Of a stretch of DNA of 64,000 bases, positions 61,888-64,000 are shown piece by piece; position 1 is the stretch's first letter, and each line of letters begins with the position of its first letter. Location: NCBI RefSeq assembly GCF_030272615.1, contig NC_081414.1, positions 815,695,069 through 815,759,068 of the forward strand, given 5' to 3'. The notes under the pieces were generated by a model. It was not told the DNA's origin and made no database searches. It saw nothing but the letters and a program-made list of their open reading frames with translations. Made by a program: the position numbers and the translations under genes. This DNA is from Cryptomeria japonica (Eukaryota; Streptophyta; Pinopsida; Cupressales; Cupressaceae).

Positions 61888-64000
61888 CTAAGTAAAACTA
61901 GCAATCTTCTGTTTCATATCTTCTAGCCGCTTCCAAGTGACTCGTACATGCCCAATCTCTGTTTCTATTGAACCATAATGAGATTTCACTTTTTCAATTT
62001 CCTCAATTGTTTGGACAAATAAGGATGTGTCATTAGTACTAATAATCTGATTGATCCTTAGGGACAAATTGTGGTCCACCTCCTTTAACCAAGTCATCTC
62101 TTCCTTTAGCTGGACAGGACCAATGAAACCTCCTGGAAACATTTCAAATTTATGATTTGAATATTCTTTCCTATAAAGTTGGGCTTTTCTTTTTATACCT
62201 ACTCCTTCCACTGAAAGAATATTCATCTCTTTTATAAACTCACATGTGGACCTTAGATTGTCATTCTCTTCTGCATCTGCATGGGAAGAACACATGAGCT
62301 CTAACTCTTTACCTCTAAGCACCCACTTATTCAGGATTGGTTCCAAAGTGGCTTCTTCTTCTTTGAATTTGATCAAAATCTCAAGAATCCTCTTCATATT
62401 TATGTATACATTGGAGGTTTTGACTGAGTCAGCAAACTTCAAGATGATGGCTTTCACCTTCTCCTCATATTTGTTTGCATACAATGTCTGAACTTGTTTC
62501 AATTTTTCCAACTCATGTTGGACATTTTCAGGTAATTGGGAACTAGAAGGCATAGGAGAAGGGGGATATTCAATGATTGGACTACTAGGAGGGGGTCTTG
62601 CTGGAGAGGAGGCTATCATGAGTGTAGAAAATTCACCGGGATGATATTGACTTGCCAGTTGACTCTGGAGTCTAGAAATTATGTTGTCTTTGTTGGCTAT
62701 TCCTTCTTTAGCATCATTGTAAGATTTTAAAATAGTCTCCAACTTCAATTGGAGATTAGCCTTTTCTTGTGCCTCTTTCTCTGCCACCGCAACACTAAAT
62801 TTTGCAGTCTCTAGGACTGTACTTGCAGCTTCCACTACCCCTATGTCTTGGACTCTTTTAACTATCATGCCTCCTAAGAGATGAGAATTTGATGCATCCT
62901 TCCTTCTTTTGTTTTCATCCTTCTTTAAAGACCACATGACAAGAGCAGCATTATCCTTGCTGAATGTCAGTCCTTCCATAGGCTTTGTTTCTTTCCTCAC
63001 TGCATCAAGCACTAAGGCATCAGCTATATCCCATTTAGGGAGAATCAACACACCAGCCTTTGCTACCATTTCTCTTCCTTTCTCAAGAGTGATTGCTTTG
63101 AACTCCTCCATCATTTCTTCCTTAACCTCTTCTTCTACCCAAGTTGTATTTTTAAGAGGCTGTTCACTTTTCCTCTATTCACATCTAGTCTTGAACTGAT
63201 TAATATTTTGCTTCCATAGAAACTGTATAAAAGCTCCTGATGTGACAAAATTATTGACAGCTAGGAATTCTTTACTAGCTTGCTTAACAGTAAGGTCCAT
63301 TTCTTGGCCCTTTAACTCACCATCAGTCAAACCCATTTCAGCATTAGGTGGCTCTTTGGGCATCCCCTCTTGGGTCTCCTCATAGGTATAGGCAATCTCA
63401 CCGAGACTCCCTAACTGCAATAATTGTTCAACCACAACTTGTTCATCTCCAATGTGGATAGGAGACTGAGATGGAGAATATTGAGGCTCATCAGTTTCAA
63501 TTTCCTTTCCCACTCTCTGCTTCTTAGGGGAATCCTGGATGTCAATGACATCTTCAATTTTCCTCTTCCCTTTTGAAGTGGAAGGCTCACCTGTCACTGG
63601 CATTATCACAGTGTACTTTGACCTTTTGTGCATTACATAGTCACCAAGTGGGATATCTCTAGCAAAGGCAGGCTTAGCCAATACCGTCCTAGCCTTATCA
63701 GGCTCATTTTGCATTATGGCCTCCCTCTTTTCTTTTAAGGTTTGCATGAGATCTTCAAAATAAAGAATCAGGAATTTTATTTTCTCCTCAAATGGATTGA
63801 AGCTAGAAAGGGGGTCATAGCCAGTGTCAAATTGATGGATAAAATCAAGGGATTTCTTATATGCCACCCACTTCTCCTTCCTCAATTCTTGCTCATCTAA
63901 GCTGAATTCATTTCTAATCAGAACTTCTGGGAACTAAAATTGATGTGGCCTACCTCTGCACACTGCTCTTTTTCTGAACATGCCATTGAAAAAATCCTCG
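61888..64000 (-). pseudogene. Unrecognised coiled-coil protein gene, open to the window edge
   Basis: One minus-strand frame runs from the window edge region to 61888 with only one or two internal breaks, more than 650 codons. Upstream part: FPEVLIRNEFSLDEQELRKE near the edge, then a Pro/Ser-rich region with a likely bipartite nuclear signal (KGKRKIEDVIDI, SPKKQRVGKE). Downstream part: EEFKAITLEKGREMVAKAGV, WDIADALVLDAV, LTFSKDNAALVMWSLKKDE, long Glu/Lys/Leu-rich helical stretches fitting a coiled coil, a Pro/Ser linker (SPARPPPSSPIIEYPPSP) and a basic C-terminus. No known domain is recognised. It may be a gene of the CACTA element, converging on TNP2, or part of another mobile element; a host gene cannot be excluded. 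Confidence 0.5.

Overview
This is a 64 kb piece of a large, AT-rich, repeat-packed plant nuclear genome. The plant calls are a U6 snRNA gene with a plant-type USE/TATA promoter, a PLS-type PPR gene fragment, a CACTA/TNP2 transposon and Tat-type Ty3/Gypsy elements with two RNase H domains. The very long LTR elements, deep nesting and scarcity of host genes suggest a gymnosperm such as a conifer, but that is inference. A 500-base run of N (13828-14327) is an assembly gap.

Left part (1-12497): AT-rich sequence with a U6 snRNA gene (1278-1379, minus), a solo LTR (2284-3881) with a perfect 5-bp target duplication, and small duplicated gene-like units. One is a 74-codon ORF at 9052-9276 with two decayed relatives (about 1812-4100 and 10880-11640). 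The other is a short minus-strand gene at 6246-6467 whose better copy lies at 21774-22010.

Middle (12498-21488): a 9 kb DNA transposon, called D here. It has inverted terminal repeats, GCGTACGC arrays with 29-bp spacing near both ends, a broken DDE-type transposase gene on the plus strand, a 359-bp tandem repeat, and a second, multi-exon gene on the minus strand. A related left-end fragment (24898-25694) stops exactly where a CACTA end begins (25695).

Right part (25695 to the window edge): a CACTA element that carries a PPR gene fragment and a TNP2 transposase gene and has been hit by two LTR retrotransposons. Element A (26145-41659, TSD CGTTC) is a 15.5 kb Tat-type Ty3/Gypsy fossil. Element B (47385-60307, TSD GGGGG) is a 12.9 kb relative that lies inside the last TNP2 exon; no reverse transcriptase was recognised in it. 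Beyond B come the last TNP2 codons and an unrecognised coiled-coil ORF (61888-64000, minus).

The most interesting signal is shared by A and B. Between integrase and 3' LTR each carries an antisense gene with a plant mobile domain (PMD), an acidic and Arg/Gly-rich middle and a coiled coil. Each antisense gene has its own TATA box, splice donor and acceptor. Each element also has its own short CG-containing motif (TAGCGCAT in A, CGCGTCTGTG in B) repeated at strict 18-21 bp spacing. The motif occurs in the sense leader before gag and, in the same orientation relative to its gene, in the antisense intron before PMD. This could be an element-encoded regulatory or anti-silencing module. D shows a parallel inverted array design.
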